A DNA stretch of 64,000 bases from Triticum aestivum (Eukaryota; Streptophyta; Magnoliopsida; Poales; Poaceae): contig NC_057811.1 of assembly GCF_018294505.1 (NCBI RefSeq), forward strand, positions 406,341,652 through 406,405,651. Reading direction: 5' to 3'. Positions 1-11,385 of the stretch are shown here, in pieces. The notes beneath the pieces are model-generated. The model made no database searches and was not told the origin of the DNA. It saw nothing but the letters and a program-made list of their open reading frames with translations. The number at the start of each line of letters is the position of its first letter. Position 1 is the first letter of the stretch. Position numbers and translations under genes: made by a program.

Positions 1-26
1 TGAAGTGGTATGCTCAGCAACTATGC

Positions 27-947
27 TTGAGATATGATTATACTTGTTGCTCTAGGATGAAGGCTCCACACCTTCCCTTTTCATGCAAATTTAATGATGA
101 TAAAACCTTGGCTTCTTATGCTAATGGTATATATAATTACTATGATGTGGAACAAATAGAAGAATTTGTTGCTTTTATGGGTGCTTATGAAATTGAATCT
201 TTGTTTAAAGAGTGTGAAAATTTTGATGATTCAGTTTATAGACCTGAAAATTTAGCTATCCTTAAATATTGCTATGAGAATTATGAATTCAATTCCGATA
301 TTGATGATCTTATTGAGAGAGTCTCCGCTGTCCAAGAGGAGACTAATTGTTTGCAGGAGTCTATGGAAGAAGAAATTGATGACACTGTGAGCTCATTGGA
401 TGAAAAAGATGATGAGGACAGCGAAGAACAAAAGGAGGAAGAGCGGATTAGCTACCCGTGCCCACCTTCTAATGAGAGTAACTCTTAAACTCATACATAG
501 TTTAATTTCCCTTCATGCTTACCGAAGGATGAATGCTATGATGATTGTTATGATCCCGCTGATTCTTTTGAAATATCCCTTTTTGATGATGCTTGCTATG
601 CTTGTGCCCAAGATGCCAATATGAATTATGCTCATGGAGATGAACTTGCTATAGTTCATTATGTTAAACATGAAATTGTTGCTATTTCACCCAGACATGA
701 TAGTCCTATTATCTTTTTGAATTCTCCCGACTACTCTATATCGGAGAAGTTTGCACTTATTAAGGATTATATTGATGGGTTGCCATTTACCGTTGCACAT
801 GATATGAATATAATATGCATGTGCTTGCTGCTCCTACTTGCAATTATTATGAGAGATGAACTATATCTCCACTCTCTATGTTTCCAACACGATAAAATCG
901 CAAGAAACTGTTTATACTATGCATTGGCCTTTACTATGTGTGCATGA
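27..947 (+). pseudogene. Acidic ORF upstream of the 3' spacer of element A, broken
   Basis: A single frame runs from the ATG at 27 to a stop at about 945. It is interrupted by two in-frame stops, TAA at 486-488 and TAG at 498-500. Without them it would be about 306 codons. The first 150 residues are rich in Glu and Asp with an EEEIDDTVSSLDEKDDED stretch. The second part has Cys/Tyr-rich segments and a hydrophobic C-terminal tail around 826-910. I do not recognise a conserved domain. Similar ORFs occur between pol or gag and the 3' LTR in several cereal Gypsy families, with no function known to me. The frame upstream of 27 is open, so this may be the end of a longer reading frame. Confidence 0.55.
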
Positions 948-3900
948 ATTGTTCTTTTATGACATGCCGATGCATAGGAAGATAGTTATACTTCGTTGTT
1001 GCATGATATATGTTACTTTGTGCTCAATACTAAATCACAAATCATTGTGAATTAAAATTGGCTTTGATATACCTTGGGAACCGGGTGGATCCAATACTTG
1101 AGCACTATATGCCTAGCTTAATGGCTTTAAAGAAAGCGCTGCCAGGGAGACAACCCGGAAGTTTTAGAGAGTCATTTATTTTTGTTGTTTTCTTTTATAA
1201 AGTTTAAAAACAAAAAAGAAAGAAAGAGGGGAACCTAAGAAAAGCGAAAGTGAGAAAGACGAGCATTGTTAAAGTGGGTGCTAGACTTGAACTTTGTTCA
1301 TGCTCACGGAAACTTTGTGAATCTTGATTACAGCAACTTTTCAACAAAAATAATTATACCCTGGTACAATTACAATGTATAATAAAAATAATGTGCCAAG
1401 GTTTGCCTTTAGGATGTTTACAATGCTTGTTGGTTTGTGCGGTGCAGGATAGAAACTTTGGCTGTAGTGCGCGATTTTACATTTTTTTACTGGAATGTCA
1501 AATGGTTCTGAAACTTTTTGCAATGTCTTTCTATACAAATTGTTTATGTTTCCTAATTTTGGAAGAATTTTTGGAGTAACAGAGGTATGGTGAATGTTCA
1601 GATTACTACAGACTGTCCTGTTTAAGACAGATTCTGTTTGATGCATAGTTTGCTTGTTTTGATGAAACTATCGATTTCTATCAGTGGATTAAGCCATGGA
1701 AAAGTTATATTACAGTATCTACAATGCAAAAATAAAATATGAATTGGTTTGCAACAGTACTTAGAGTAGTGATTTGCTTTATTATACTAACGGATCTTAC
1801 CGAGTTTCTGTTGAGTTTTGTGTGGATGAACTGTTCGAAGATCGAGGAGGTCTCAATATGAGGAGAAGGAGGAGAGACAAGAGCTCAAGCTTGGGGATTC
1901 CAAAGGCACCCCAAGTAAATATTCAAGGAGACTCAAGCGTCTAAGCTTGGGGATGCCCCGGAAGGCATCCCATCTTTCTTCAACAAGTATCGGTATGTTT
2001 TCGGATTCGTTTCGTTCATGCGATATGTGCAAATCTTGGAGCGTCTTTTGCAATTAGTTTTCACTTTTATTTTATGCACCATGTTGGTATGAGATAGTCC
2101 TTGGTTGATTTATATAATGCTCTTTGCACTTCACTTATATCTTTTGAGTATGGCTTTATAGAATGCTTCATGTGCTTCACTTATATCATTTGAAGTTTGG
2201 ATTGCCTGTTTCTCTTCACATAGAAAACCGGCATTTGTAGAATACTCTTTTGATTCACTTATATTTTTTAGAGCATGGGCATATCTTTTGTGAAAAATAA
2301 TTGAACTCTCTTGCTTCACTTATATCTATTTAGAGAGATCACAGGAACTGGTCATTCACATGGTTAGTCATAAAATCCTACATAAAACTTGTAGATCACT
2401 GAATATGATATGTTTGATTCCTTGCAATAGTTTTGCGATATAAATGATATTAGATTCATGCTAGTGGATAGTTGTGGATTGTAGAAATACTTGTGTTGAA
2501 GTTTGTGACTCACGTAGCATGCACGTATGGTGAACCGTTATGTAACGAAGTTTGAGCATGAGGTATTTATTGATTTTCTTCCTTATGAGTGGCGGTCGGG
2601 GATGAGCGATGGTCTTTTCCTACCAATCTATTCCCCTAGGAGCATGCGCGTAGTACTTTCTTTCGATGACTAATATTTTTTTGCAATAAGTATGTGAGTT
2701 CTTTATGACTAATGTTGAGTCCATGGATTATACGCACTCTCACCCTTCCATCATTGCTAGCCTCTTCGGTACCGTGCATTGCCCTTTCTCACCTCGAGAG
2801 TTGGTGCAAACTTCGCTGGTGCATCCAAACCCCGTGATACGGTACGCTCTATCACACATAAGCCTCCTTATATCTTCCTCAAAAAATCCACCATACCTAC
2901 CTATCATGGCATTTCCATAGCCATTCCGAGATATATTGCCATGCAACTTCCCTCATCATCATATACATGACTTGAGAATTTATTGTCATATTGCTTTGCA
3001 TGAACGTAAGATAGCTAGCATGATGTTTTCATGGCTTGTCCGTTTTTTGATGTCACTGCTACGCTAGATCATTGCACATCCCAGTACACCGCCGGAGGCA
3101 TTCATATAGAGTCATATCTTTGTTCTAGATATCGAGTTGTAATATTGAGTTGTAAGTAAATAAAAGTGTGATGATCATCATTATTAGAACATTGTCCCAT
3201 GTGAGGTTACCAAAATAAAAGTGGCCAAAGAAGCCCCCAAAAAAATAGAGAGGCCAAAGAAGCCTGAAAAAAGAAAAAAAAAGAAAAAAACAAAAAAATG
3301 AGAGAAAAAGAGAGAAGGGACAATGTTACTATCCTTTCACCACACTTGTGCTTCAGAGTAGCACCATGTTCTTCATATAGTGAGTCTCTTGAGTTATCAC
3401 TTTCATATACTAGTGGGAATTTTCATTATAGAACTTGGCTTGTATATTCCAACGATGGGCTTCCTCAAATGCCCGAGGTCTTCATGAGCATGCAAGTTGG
3501 ATGCACACCCACTTAGTTTCCAGTTTGAGCTTTCATACACTTATGCTCTTAGTGCATCCGTTGCATGGCAATCCCTACTCATCACATTGAGATCAACTGA
3601 TGGGCATCTGCATAGCCCGTTGATTATCCGCGTCGATGTGAGACTTTCTCCTTTTCTGTCTTCTCCATACAGCCTCCATCATCATTTTCTATTCCACCTA
3701 TAGTGCTATATCCATGGCTCACACTCATGTATTGCGTGAAAGTTGAAAAGGTTTGAGAACATCAAAAGTATGAAACAATTGCTTGGCTTGTCATCGGGGT
3801 TGTGCATGATGTGAATATTTCGTGTGGTGAAGATGGAGCATAGCCAGACTATATGATTTTGTAGGGATAACTTTCTTTGGCCATGTTATTTTGAAAAGAC

Positions 3901-4066
3901 ATGATTGCTTTATTAGTATGCTTGAAGTATTATTGTCTTAATGACAAATGATAGACTATTGCTTTGAATCACTCGTGTCTTAACATTCATGCCATGATTA
4001 GATACGTGATCAAGATTATGCTAGGTAGCATTCCACATCAAAAATTATCTTTTTTATCATTTACCT
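948..4066 (+). other. Non-coding 3' internal region of element A
   Basis: About 3.1 kb without a supportable gene. It includes a block around 1130-1170 (GCTGCCAGGGAGACAACCC) that recurs in cereal Gypsy elements, an A-rich stretch at 3236-3300 and scattered short ORFs that are not coding-like. The sequence continues after the inserted CACTA element as the pre-LTR purine-rich stretch. Confidence 0.6.
2129..2325 (+). repeat. Dispersed short repeat TTCACTTATAT in element A
   Basis: The motif TTCACTTATAT occurs four times within about 200 bases, starting near 2130, 2176, 2254 and 2315. Each copy is followed by a T-rich TTTGAG-like run. The spacing is 46 to 79 bases, so this is a decayed tandem repeat of the retrotransposon spacer rather than a microsatellite. 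Confidence 0.6.
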
Positions 4067-4414
4067 ACTCACTACTAGGAAAAGGCCTACTAGTGGCGCA
4101 CCAGTTTTGCCTACTAATGGCGCACTACTGGTGCGCCACTAGTACCACGCCACTAGTATTAAATACTAATGGCGCACCACTGGTGCGCCATTAGTATCTG
4201 GTATACTAATGGCGCATCATGCCGTGTGCCATTACTATATGACTTAGTAATGGCGCACCACATAGAAGTGCGCCATTAGTAACAATTTTTTTTCAAATAT
4301 TTTTTCAGAAATATTTTTTCAATTTTTTTTCGTTTTTTTTCTTAATCTCGGGTCACTATGGCTTAATCTCGGGTCAATATGCTTAATCTCAAGTCAAATC
4401 GCACTAAGTGGTCA

Positions 4415-4485
4415 AACTTCCCAGAAGGTCACCCATCCTCACACTACTCCAGCCCGAGCACGCTTAACTTCACAGTTCTATGCAA
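4415..4485 (-). pseudogene. 5S rRNA-derived segment inside the CACTA element
   Basis: Read on the minus strand, this stretch contains GAAGTTAAGCGTGCTCGGGC, then GAGTAGT, then GGATGGGTGACC and CTGGGAAGT, in that order and at about the right spacing. This is the second half of plant 5S rRNA, including the A box, intermediate element and C box of the internal pol III promoter. The first half of 5S is not recognisable. The match is by eye from memory of plant 5S and spans about 65 to 70 bases. It lies in the interior of a non-autonomous CACTA element and is probably a captured 5S or 5S-derived retroelement fragment. Confidence 0.75.
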
Positions 4486-5072
4486 CCCCAGCACCACCTC
4501 ACTTAACAGGCACTAGTTGATATATCTACCATATCAATCCTATTAAACCTTGTTGATGTCTAGGACTTTGTTCATGTTCATGAGTATGATGAAATTTTGA
4601 AAAATATTTCAAACTTCCCGGTCATAATACGTATCATTTTTTGAAAAAAATTCCAACAAAAAAATTCAACACCAATTTTTTTCTGTTACTAGTGGCGCAC
4701 CTAGCAAACGGTGGGCCACTAGTAAGTTTGAATTTTTTTGAATTTGTTTGCCTCTAGATCTTGAAAGCCCCGTAACTTTTTTTCTGTTAGGGTTTTGAGG
4801 ATTATGAAAATGTTTAACGGGGTTCCCCCGTTAAATTCAGATGTATCTTTTCGAGTAGATGATTTTTCATATAAAAACTTTTTAATCCGAGTTCGTATGC
4901 AAAAGTTATGCCCATTTTACAAATTCCAGAGAGATTTTGCAAATAAAGTCGAAATTCATATTTGTAAATTTTCCCAACAACTAGACCACATATCACATGG
5001 AAACTTATTTTCTTTTATTTTTTGACATTTCCATCATTTTCTTTTATTTTTTTTAAAACTGAAAAGGCGGTC

Positions 5073-5612
5073 NNNNNNNNNNNNNNNNNNNNNNNNNNNN
5101 NNNNNNNNNNNNNNNNNNNNNNNNNNNNNNNNNNNNNNNNNNNNNNNNNNNNNNNNNNNNNNNNNNNNNNNNNNNNNNNNNNNNNNNNNNNNNNNNNNNN
5201 NNNNNNNNNNNNNNNNNNNNNNNNNNNNNNNNNNNNNNNNNNNNNNNNNNNNNNNNNNNNNNNNNNNNNNNNNNNNNNNNNNNNNNNNNNNNNNNNNNNN
5301 NNNNNNNNNNNNNNNNNNNNNNNNNNNNNNNNNNNNNNNNNNNNNNNNNNNNNNNNNNNNNNNNNNNNNNNNNNNNNNNNNNNNNNNNNNNNNNNNNNNN
5401 NNNNNNNNNNNNNNNNNNNNNNNNNNNNNNNNNNNNNNNNNNNNNNNNNNNNNNNNNNNNNNNNNNNNNNNNNNNNNNNNNNNNNNNNNNNNNNNNNNNN
5501 NNNNNNNNNNNNNNNNNNNNNNNNNNNNNNNNNNNNNNNNNNNNNNNNNNNNNNNNNNNNNNNNNNNNNNNNNNNNNNNNNNNNNNNNNNNNNNNNNNNN
5601 NNNNNNNNNNNN
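5073..5612. other. Assembly gap (540 N)
   Basis: Unknown bases within the CACTA element. The flanking DNA on both sides is AT-rich spacer with subterminal repeat motifs. The gap probably reflects an unresolved repeat; its true length is not known from the sequence. Confidence 1.
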
Positions 5613-6089
5613 CACTCCCACGGTGCGCCATTACTAGTTTTGAAAAAAAATTGAAAAAAAAAGTTTACTAGTGGCGCACCGTGGATGTGGTGCGCCATTA
5701 CTAGTTTAACTAGTAACGGCGCACTATCCCCTGGTGCGCCATTACTAGTTTTGAAAAAAAATGAAAAAATTGAGAAAAAATTGAAAAAAAATTACTAGTG
5801 GCGCACCGTGGATGTGGTGCGCCATTACTAGTTTAACTAGTAATGGCGCACTATCCCCTGGTGCGCCATTACTAGTTTTGAAAAAAAATAAAAAAATTGT
5901 TACTAGTGGCGCACCGTGGATGTGGTGCGCCATTAGTATTTGGACACTAATGGCGCACCAACACATGGTGCGCCATTAGTATATAGTAGTGGCGCACCAC
6001 ATGTCTGGTGCGCCATTAGTGTCCATATCATCTATAGCCCTTTTCCTAGTAGTGACTCAAGGACGAGCAGGAATTAAGCTTGGGGATGC

Positions 6090-7619
6090 TGATACGTCTC
6101 TGTCGTATCTATAATTTTTGATTGTTCCATGCCAAAATTCTATAACCTTTACATACTTTGGCAACTTTTTATACTATTTTTTGGGACTAACATATTGATC
6201 CAGTGCCCAGTGCCAATTCTTGTTTGTTGCACGTTTTTTGTTTCGCAAAAAATCCATATCAAACAGAGTCCAAACGGGATAAAAACCGATGGAGAATTTT
6301 CTTGGAATATATGTGATTTTTCGGAAGAAGAATCAACGCGATACGATGCCCGAGGGGCCACCAGGCAGGGGGGCGCGCCCCAGGGGGTCAGGCGCGCCCT
6401 GGGCCATCATGGCCACCCGGTAAGGCGGTTGGTGCCCTTCTTCCGCCGCAAGAAAGCTAATATCCGGATACAGACCGTGTCCAAAATTCAGCCCAATCGG
6501 AGTTACTTATCTCCGGGAATTTAAGAAACGGTGAAAGGGCGGAATCAAGGAGCGCAGAAACAGAGAGAGATAGAGAGATAGATCAAATCTCGGAGGGGCT
6601 CTCACCCCTCCCACGCCATGGAGACCATGGACCAGAGGGGAAACCCTTCTCCCATCCAGGGAGAAGGTCAAGGAAGAATAAGAAGGAGGGGGGCTCTCTC
6701 CCCCTCGCTTCCGGTGGCACCGGAGTGCCGCCGGGGCCATCATCGTCACCGCAATCTACACCAACAACTTCACCGCCGTCATCACCAACTCTTCCCCCCC
6801 TCTATGCAGTGGTGTAACCCCTCTTTTACCCATTGTAATCTCTACTTAAACATGGTGCTCAACTCTATATATTATTTCCCAATGATATATGGCTATCCTA
6901 TGATGTTTGAGTATATCCGTTTTGTCCTATGGGTTAATTGATGATCGTGATTGGTTTGAGTTGCATGTTTTATTATTGGTGCTGTCCTATGGTGCTCTAC
7001 GTGTCGCGCAAGCGTGAGGGATCCCTGCTGTAGGGTTTGCAATATGTTCATGATTTGCTTATGGTGGGTGGCATGAGTGACAGAAGCACAGACCCGAGTA
7101 AGTAGGTTGTTTGCATATGGGAGTAAAGAGGACTTGATGCCTTATAATGCTATGGTTGGGTTTTACCTTAATGATCTTTAGTAGTTGCGGATGCTTGCTA
7201 GAGTTCCAATCATAAGTGCATATGATCAAACAAGAGAAAGTATGTTAGCTTATGCCTCTCCCTCAAATAAAATTGCAATAATGATTACCGGTAATTGTTA
7301 TCGATTGCCTAGGTACAAATAACTTTCTTGTGACAAAAAGCTCTTTACTAAAACTAATTTAGTTGTGTCTTTATCTAAACAGCCCTACTTTTTATTTATG
7401 CGCTCTTTATTATCTTGCAAACCTATACAAAAAAACCTACAAAGTACTTCCAGTTTTATACTTGTTCTAGGTAAAGTGAACGTTAAGCGTGCGTAGAGTT
7501 GTATCGGTGGTCGATAGAACTTGAGGGAATATTTGTTCTACCTTTAGCTCCTCGTTGGGTTCAACACTCTTACTTATCGAAAGAGGCTACAATTGATCCC
7601 CTATACTTGTGGGTTATCA
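6090..7619 (+). repeat. 3' LTR of element A
   Basis: This 1530-base LTR begins TGATACGTCTC and ends GGGTTATCA, so it keeps TG...CA termini. It is preceded by a purine-rich primer tract. It contains the GGGGGCGCGCCCC-type GC box near 6369-6400 that is common in Triticeae Gypsy LTRs, and a CT/GC-rich transcribed-looking segment at 6600-6800. The 5' partner is outside the window, so no age can be estimated. Confidence 0.85.
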
Positions 7620-10100
7620 ACGCGCGTCCAAAGCATGATAGCCAAGGACGTCAAGCTTGTCGATGTAATCCAGGTGATGCTAGTTCGCCGGATTCTTGCA
7701 TGCCAGCGCAGAAGTCGCCCTCTGTGGGATTTTAATCCGAAGAAGCATCAAACCCTGGTGAGGCTCTTCGAAACCACCCACGAAGATGCCTGGAAGTTGC
7801 TCTTTAAGGGCAATGAGAAACCGCCGGTCACAGATTCAGACCGTGGGCACGACGCTAAACACCCCGCTAGCGAGGTATGTCATTCTTAACGTACTCCCCA
7901 TCTGTTTGTTTTGAGGATTATGTCTGAGCTTTTATCATTGCTCTTTCAGGACTGGATGGAGAGGGCGAAGCGGATCCAGTGTCCAACTCCGCTGCGTGAA
8001 GAACCAGTCATCCCGCGTCTGGCGAAGATGCTGGTGTCGGCGCCATACAAGGCGCCGGAAAAGAAGGCCAAGAAGAAGGCCAAGGGGGCCAAAAGTGGCC
8101 CCCGTCGGAAGGGCACTTCGGACGTGATGTCTGAAGACGAGGAAGCCCATTCCTCCGTTCCTGAGGACGACAACGAGAAAGAGGAGGAGGAGGTGGAGAA
8201 GAACCCTCCTCCTAAGGACAAGAAGAGGGGGGCCTCCACAAATCTGGAGGCGGGAACGCCCAAGAAGGGGAAGGGCACCCCTGCGGTTAACACCGCGTGG
8301 GACATCGACAGCAGTACGGAGCGACGCCTCCGCACTAAGCCTCAGGCCGCATCATAAGTACTATAACTCTCGTGCATAAGTGTACCCGGCCTCTCCTTTG
8401 TATTGTTTTGACGTGGCTAATTGTGCCATTGCAGTCCGGCCCATGGCAGCATCCAGCGATCCTCATCTGGAGGTTCGCTGGATCCGGCTGAAATGGCCAG
8501 TATGTCGCCGCCGCCTGCTTATTCCCCTGAGGCCAAGGACGAAACCGAAGTGTTGTCCCGAAGGACCACTCCGGGCCGGGGAGGGGCCCAGGACGCTGTC
8601 CAGGAGGCGCCGCAAGGCGAGACCTCCGCTACCGGACACATGTGGGAGCAGATCCCCGTGGAGACTGGCGAAGAGGGACGTATTCAGTTCGGCCCTCTGC
8701 CGAATATGGTTCTGGGGACCGATACGGCTCCAGAATCCGGCGTGCACCTTCCTTCAAAGGAGGGGGGGTGTGCCAATTCCGCCGATGGCCCCTGTCCAAC
8801 CAGGGGCGCCGGATAACCTGATGGAGGCACTACGAGGTGCCTCCATTGTGGACGAGCACCGTATCCTTATGGGTATGGTTATCAAGAAGGTTCAGTCCGC
8901 CAAGAGTGGGCTAAACGAGGCCTGCAACAACCTGTTGACAGGTTTCAAGGTAAGTTAGGTAGAAAGAGAACACCCTGTGCTGACAGTAGCTCCTGAGACA
9001 CTGTCCGGTATTCGGGAAGAAGGACCGGACAGAGGATCAACCCTTTTGTAGGAGACTAATTTGATATTTATAAATAAGCAGGCGTCGCTGTTGGCCACGA
9101 CCTCGCATGCTACCGAAGTCTCTGAACTGAAGCAGTGGTTGGAGCAGGCCGAGAACGAGCTCGGCGAGGTGAAGATTCAGCTCCAGGAGAAGCAAAGGTG
9201 AGTGACGACTTGCTATGTATTTGGAAAGAATAAGCGGTAAGTATTGACCGGAGTGTCATAATATATGTAGGGGCGGCGACCGAGGTCGAGGCCCTAAAGA
9301 ATCCACTGGCCGAAGCCGAGGGGAAGGCTGTCCAGCAGCAAGCCGCCCGTAAGAAGCTCAAGGCCTGGGTCGGCGAGGTCCAGCAGGAGCTCCAAGACGC
9401 GGTGAAGAAGTGCGAAGCCTTGGAGCGCAAGGCGTCGGTTCAAGGGACCGAACTTACCAAGGCTCGTCAGAGCGCGGAGACTGCACAGAAGGAGGCCCAG
9501 GATACTATCCAGGAGATGCAGGAGGCCAAGAAGGTTGCAGCGGGTAAGGCTTTTAACATGCACAGCAAGTTTGCTAAGAGGAAGTACCTTTTACTAACCC
9601 GGATTCGGAGTTTCCCAGGGGCTTTTCCGGATCTACCACGCAGCGTGTCCAATGCTGCGGAGTTCTTCCGAGCCAGAGAAGGGGATTCCGGGGAGAAGCT
9701 GTTCTGGTCGCAGTATGCTGTGCCAGATCATCCGGTGCCCTTTGCCGATCAACTGAAACAGTTGGTCGAGCTGCACAGGGTGGCCGAACTGGCCATGAAG
9801 GATTTAATAATCCGGAAGTGGCCAGCTGAAGCTATACCTGGTAGCTATTTTGGCCTCGTGAAGCAGGTGATGGAGGCTTGTCCGCGGCTTGACGTCGTCA
9901 AACGATCAGTCTGCATCGAAGGTGCCCGCATGGCCTTCGCTCGCTGCAAGATGTGGTGGGCGAAGATGGACGCCGTCGAGGTGGCCAAGGGGCCGCCAGA
10001 GGGCAAGGAGCACCGCACATCCGAGCGATATTTTGCGGATGTCCTGGAGGGATCTCGACTTGTAGCAGCGCAGTGCGGGCAGGACATTATTTTCGAATGA
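7620..10100 (+). pseudogene. Antisense gene of element B (Transposase_28-type), C-terminal part of exon 1 to exon 6
   Basis: Six coding blocks can be followed: 7620-7874, 7950-8354, 8435-8949, 9082-9197, 9271-9543 and 9619-10100. Most junctions have GT...AG boundaries, for example GTATGT at 7875, GTAAGT at 8950, GTGAGT at 9198 and CTCTTTCAG before 7950. The protein is lysine- and glutamate-rich in block 2, Pro/Ser-rich in block 3, and coiled-coil-like in blocks 4 and 5. It ends in a conserved block with LFWSQ, SYFGLV and EGARMAFAR. The same blocks occur in copy E. The exon 2 donor reads ATAAGT instead of GTAAGT. Block 3 shifts frame at a run of G at about 8760-8768. The N-terminal domain lies beyond element A. 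Confidence 0.7.
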
Positions 10101-11385
10101 ATGTATTTGTTTTTTGTCTTTGCCTTGTATGATGAAAACAAATCCGGTTTGTAATATAATGTTTGTTATGTTTTGATTGTTTCCTCCTGTGCGGCTGTGT
10201 TGTATGAAATCTGAGGTTGGCCAGTCGTCGGCTTCTGCCCTCACGTAGGTAGTACGGAGTTGTTCGGGATGGAATCTAAACAATCTTGACCCAATTATAC
10301 GGTCCTTGAAGGAGTTGTTTAGCGCAATGAACCAGGCAATCAGACTATGCGGCTTAAATGCCCTCACTTAGCCATAGGAGTTCTATAATAAAACATAGGC
10401 GCAGCCCCTGGTATACAAACCAGAGTGCTGTCAGCGTCTGATCAGGGAAGTATCGATCCTTCGCAGAATGCGGAAAAAATCTCCAACGCTTTGAGACCTC
10501 CGAATAGCTGACCGGCTCTCGCCGCATCATGACAGTCAGTTTTTGGCTTTCTCTACTGAGGTGCTCATCTGGTCTAGGCCAGGGCACAATCGCAGTAGTT
10601 CTCCCTTTACTACCCTAGCCGATGTAGCGGAACGTAGGGTAGCAAGCACAAGAGCCGGGCAACCCAACTATTGACCAAAGACATGATTCGGAGCCAATGC
10701 ATATAATGCTAAATGCGGGGTGCCGAACTTATCTTTAAGGAGTGTTCAGACTTTGTTGCCATATTATGGGGCGATGAGAAGCCCCTGGCGAATATGAAAC
10801 GTACCAAAATGCACGGGTACGAGGATATAAGTAGTTAATAGCAATGGGAAACAGAAAAAGAGCAGAGGTAGTATCTGGGGCCCTTTGACTTGGGCCGTAA
10901 ACTGTTTCCATTATATTGCGATAAGCGACCGACTATTTAACATGCCAGAACCAGAGGAGAGCTGGATTTGGGTACTGAAAACGGGTAGAGTAGTCGTTGG
11001 ATTGTCCTCTAGGGCTTCCCCTGTATTCCTATGCTCTGCGCCAATCTGGTGCACTTGTCCTTTGACAGTACCGGTAATCATGCCATCGGAGGAGGCATGT
11101 ATAAAAGATACCTGAAAAAAGGAAAAAAGAGAAAAAAGGAAATAGTAAAGATACCTGTGAATCCGGGATCGGTGTAGCCGAACTATAAGCTAGCTGTGCC
11201 TCCGTCGATGCCCATGGGATTTTGAGTGCGTAATTATGTACGTGTGGTGCGGATGCGGCTACCTCATCAGGACCGGGACGGAGGCCGAATTGCTAGTCAA
11301 GCTGTTGACGAGCCAAACCGTCTTGTTGCAGTGTGGTCCGGACTCTCTTAGTGATGTCCAGGGGTTCGACAGCCGGATTACAGTT
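10101..11385. other. Spacer between antisense gene and gag-protease of element B
   Basis: About 1.3 kb with no supportable ORF. Its middle part (about 10570-10720) is recognisably the same sequence, in opposite orientation, as 58130-58250 in element E. An example is the run around GTAGTTCTCCCTTTACTACC at 10595-10614. This shows the spacer is an inherited part of the element. The two genes face each other tail to tail across it. Confidence 0.6.

Larger units (their letters stand above)
4070..6054. mobile_element. Non-autonomous CACTA transposon inserted in element A
   Basis: Both ends carry the inverted terminal sequence CACTACTAGGAAAAGG, with the right copy reading CCTTTTCCTAGTAGTG at 6039-6054. 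The element is flanked by the 3-base duplication ACT (4067-4069 and 6055-6057), which is diagnostic of the CACTA superfamily. The subterminal regions are packed with direct and inverted copies of a TGGCGCACC / GGTGCGCCATTA motif, typical of transposase-binding subterminal repeats. No transposase is visible, although 540 bases are unknown. The retroelement reads continuously across the site once the element is removed (TTTACCTACT joined to CAAGGACGAG). Confidence 0.93.
1..7619 (+). mobile_element. Element A: Gypsy LTR retrotransposon, 3' part
   Basis: This is the 3' part of a plus-strand LTR retrotransposon; its 5' LTR and gag-pol lie left of the window. It contains a broken acidic ORF (27-947), a long non-coding internal region, a polypurine stretch around 6072-6089 (AAGCTTGGGGATGC) and a full 3' LTR at 6090-7619. 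The LTR starts TGATACGTCTC and ends CTTGTGGGTTATCA, as in abundant Triticeae Gypsy families. From memory it resembles WHAM or Fatima, which is unverified. A small CACTA element interrupts it at 4070-6054. A itself was inserted into element B, whose sequence resumes at 7620; the five bases ACGCG there should be its right target-site copy. Confidence 0.85.

Noticed and set aside
5015..5698. Long open frames across 5015-5698 on both strands
   Set aside because: They exist only because the 540 unknown bases contain no stops.
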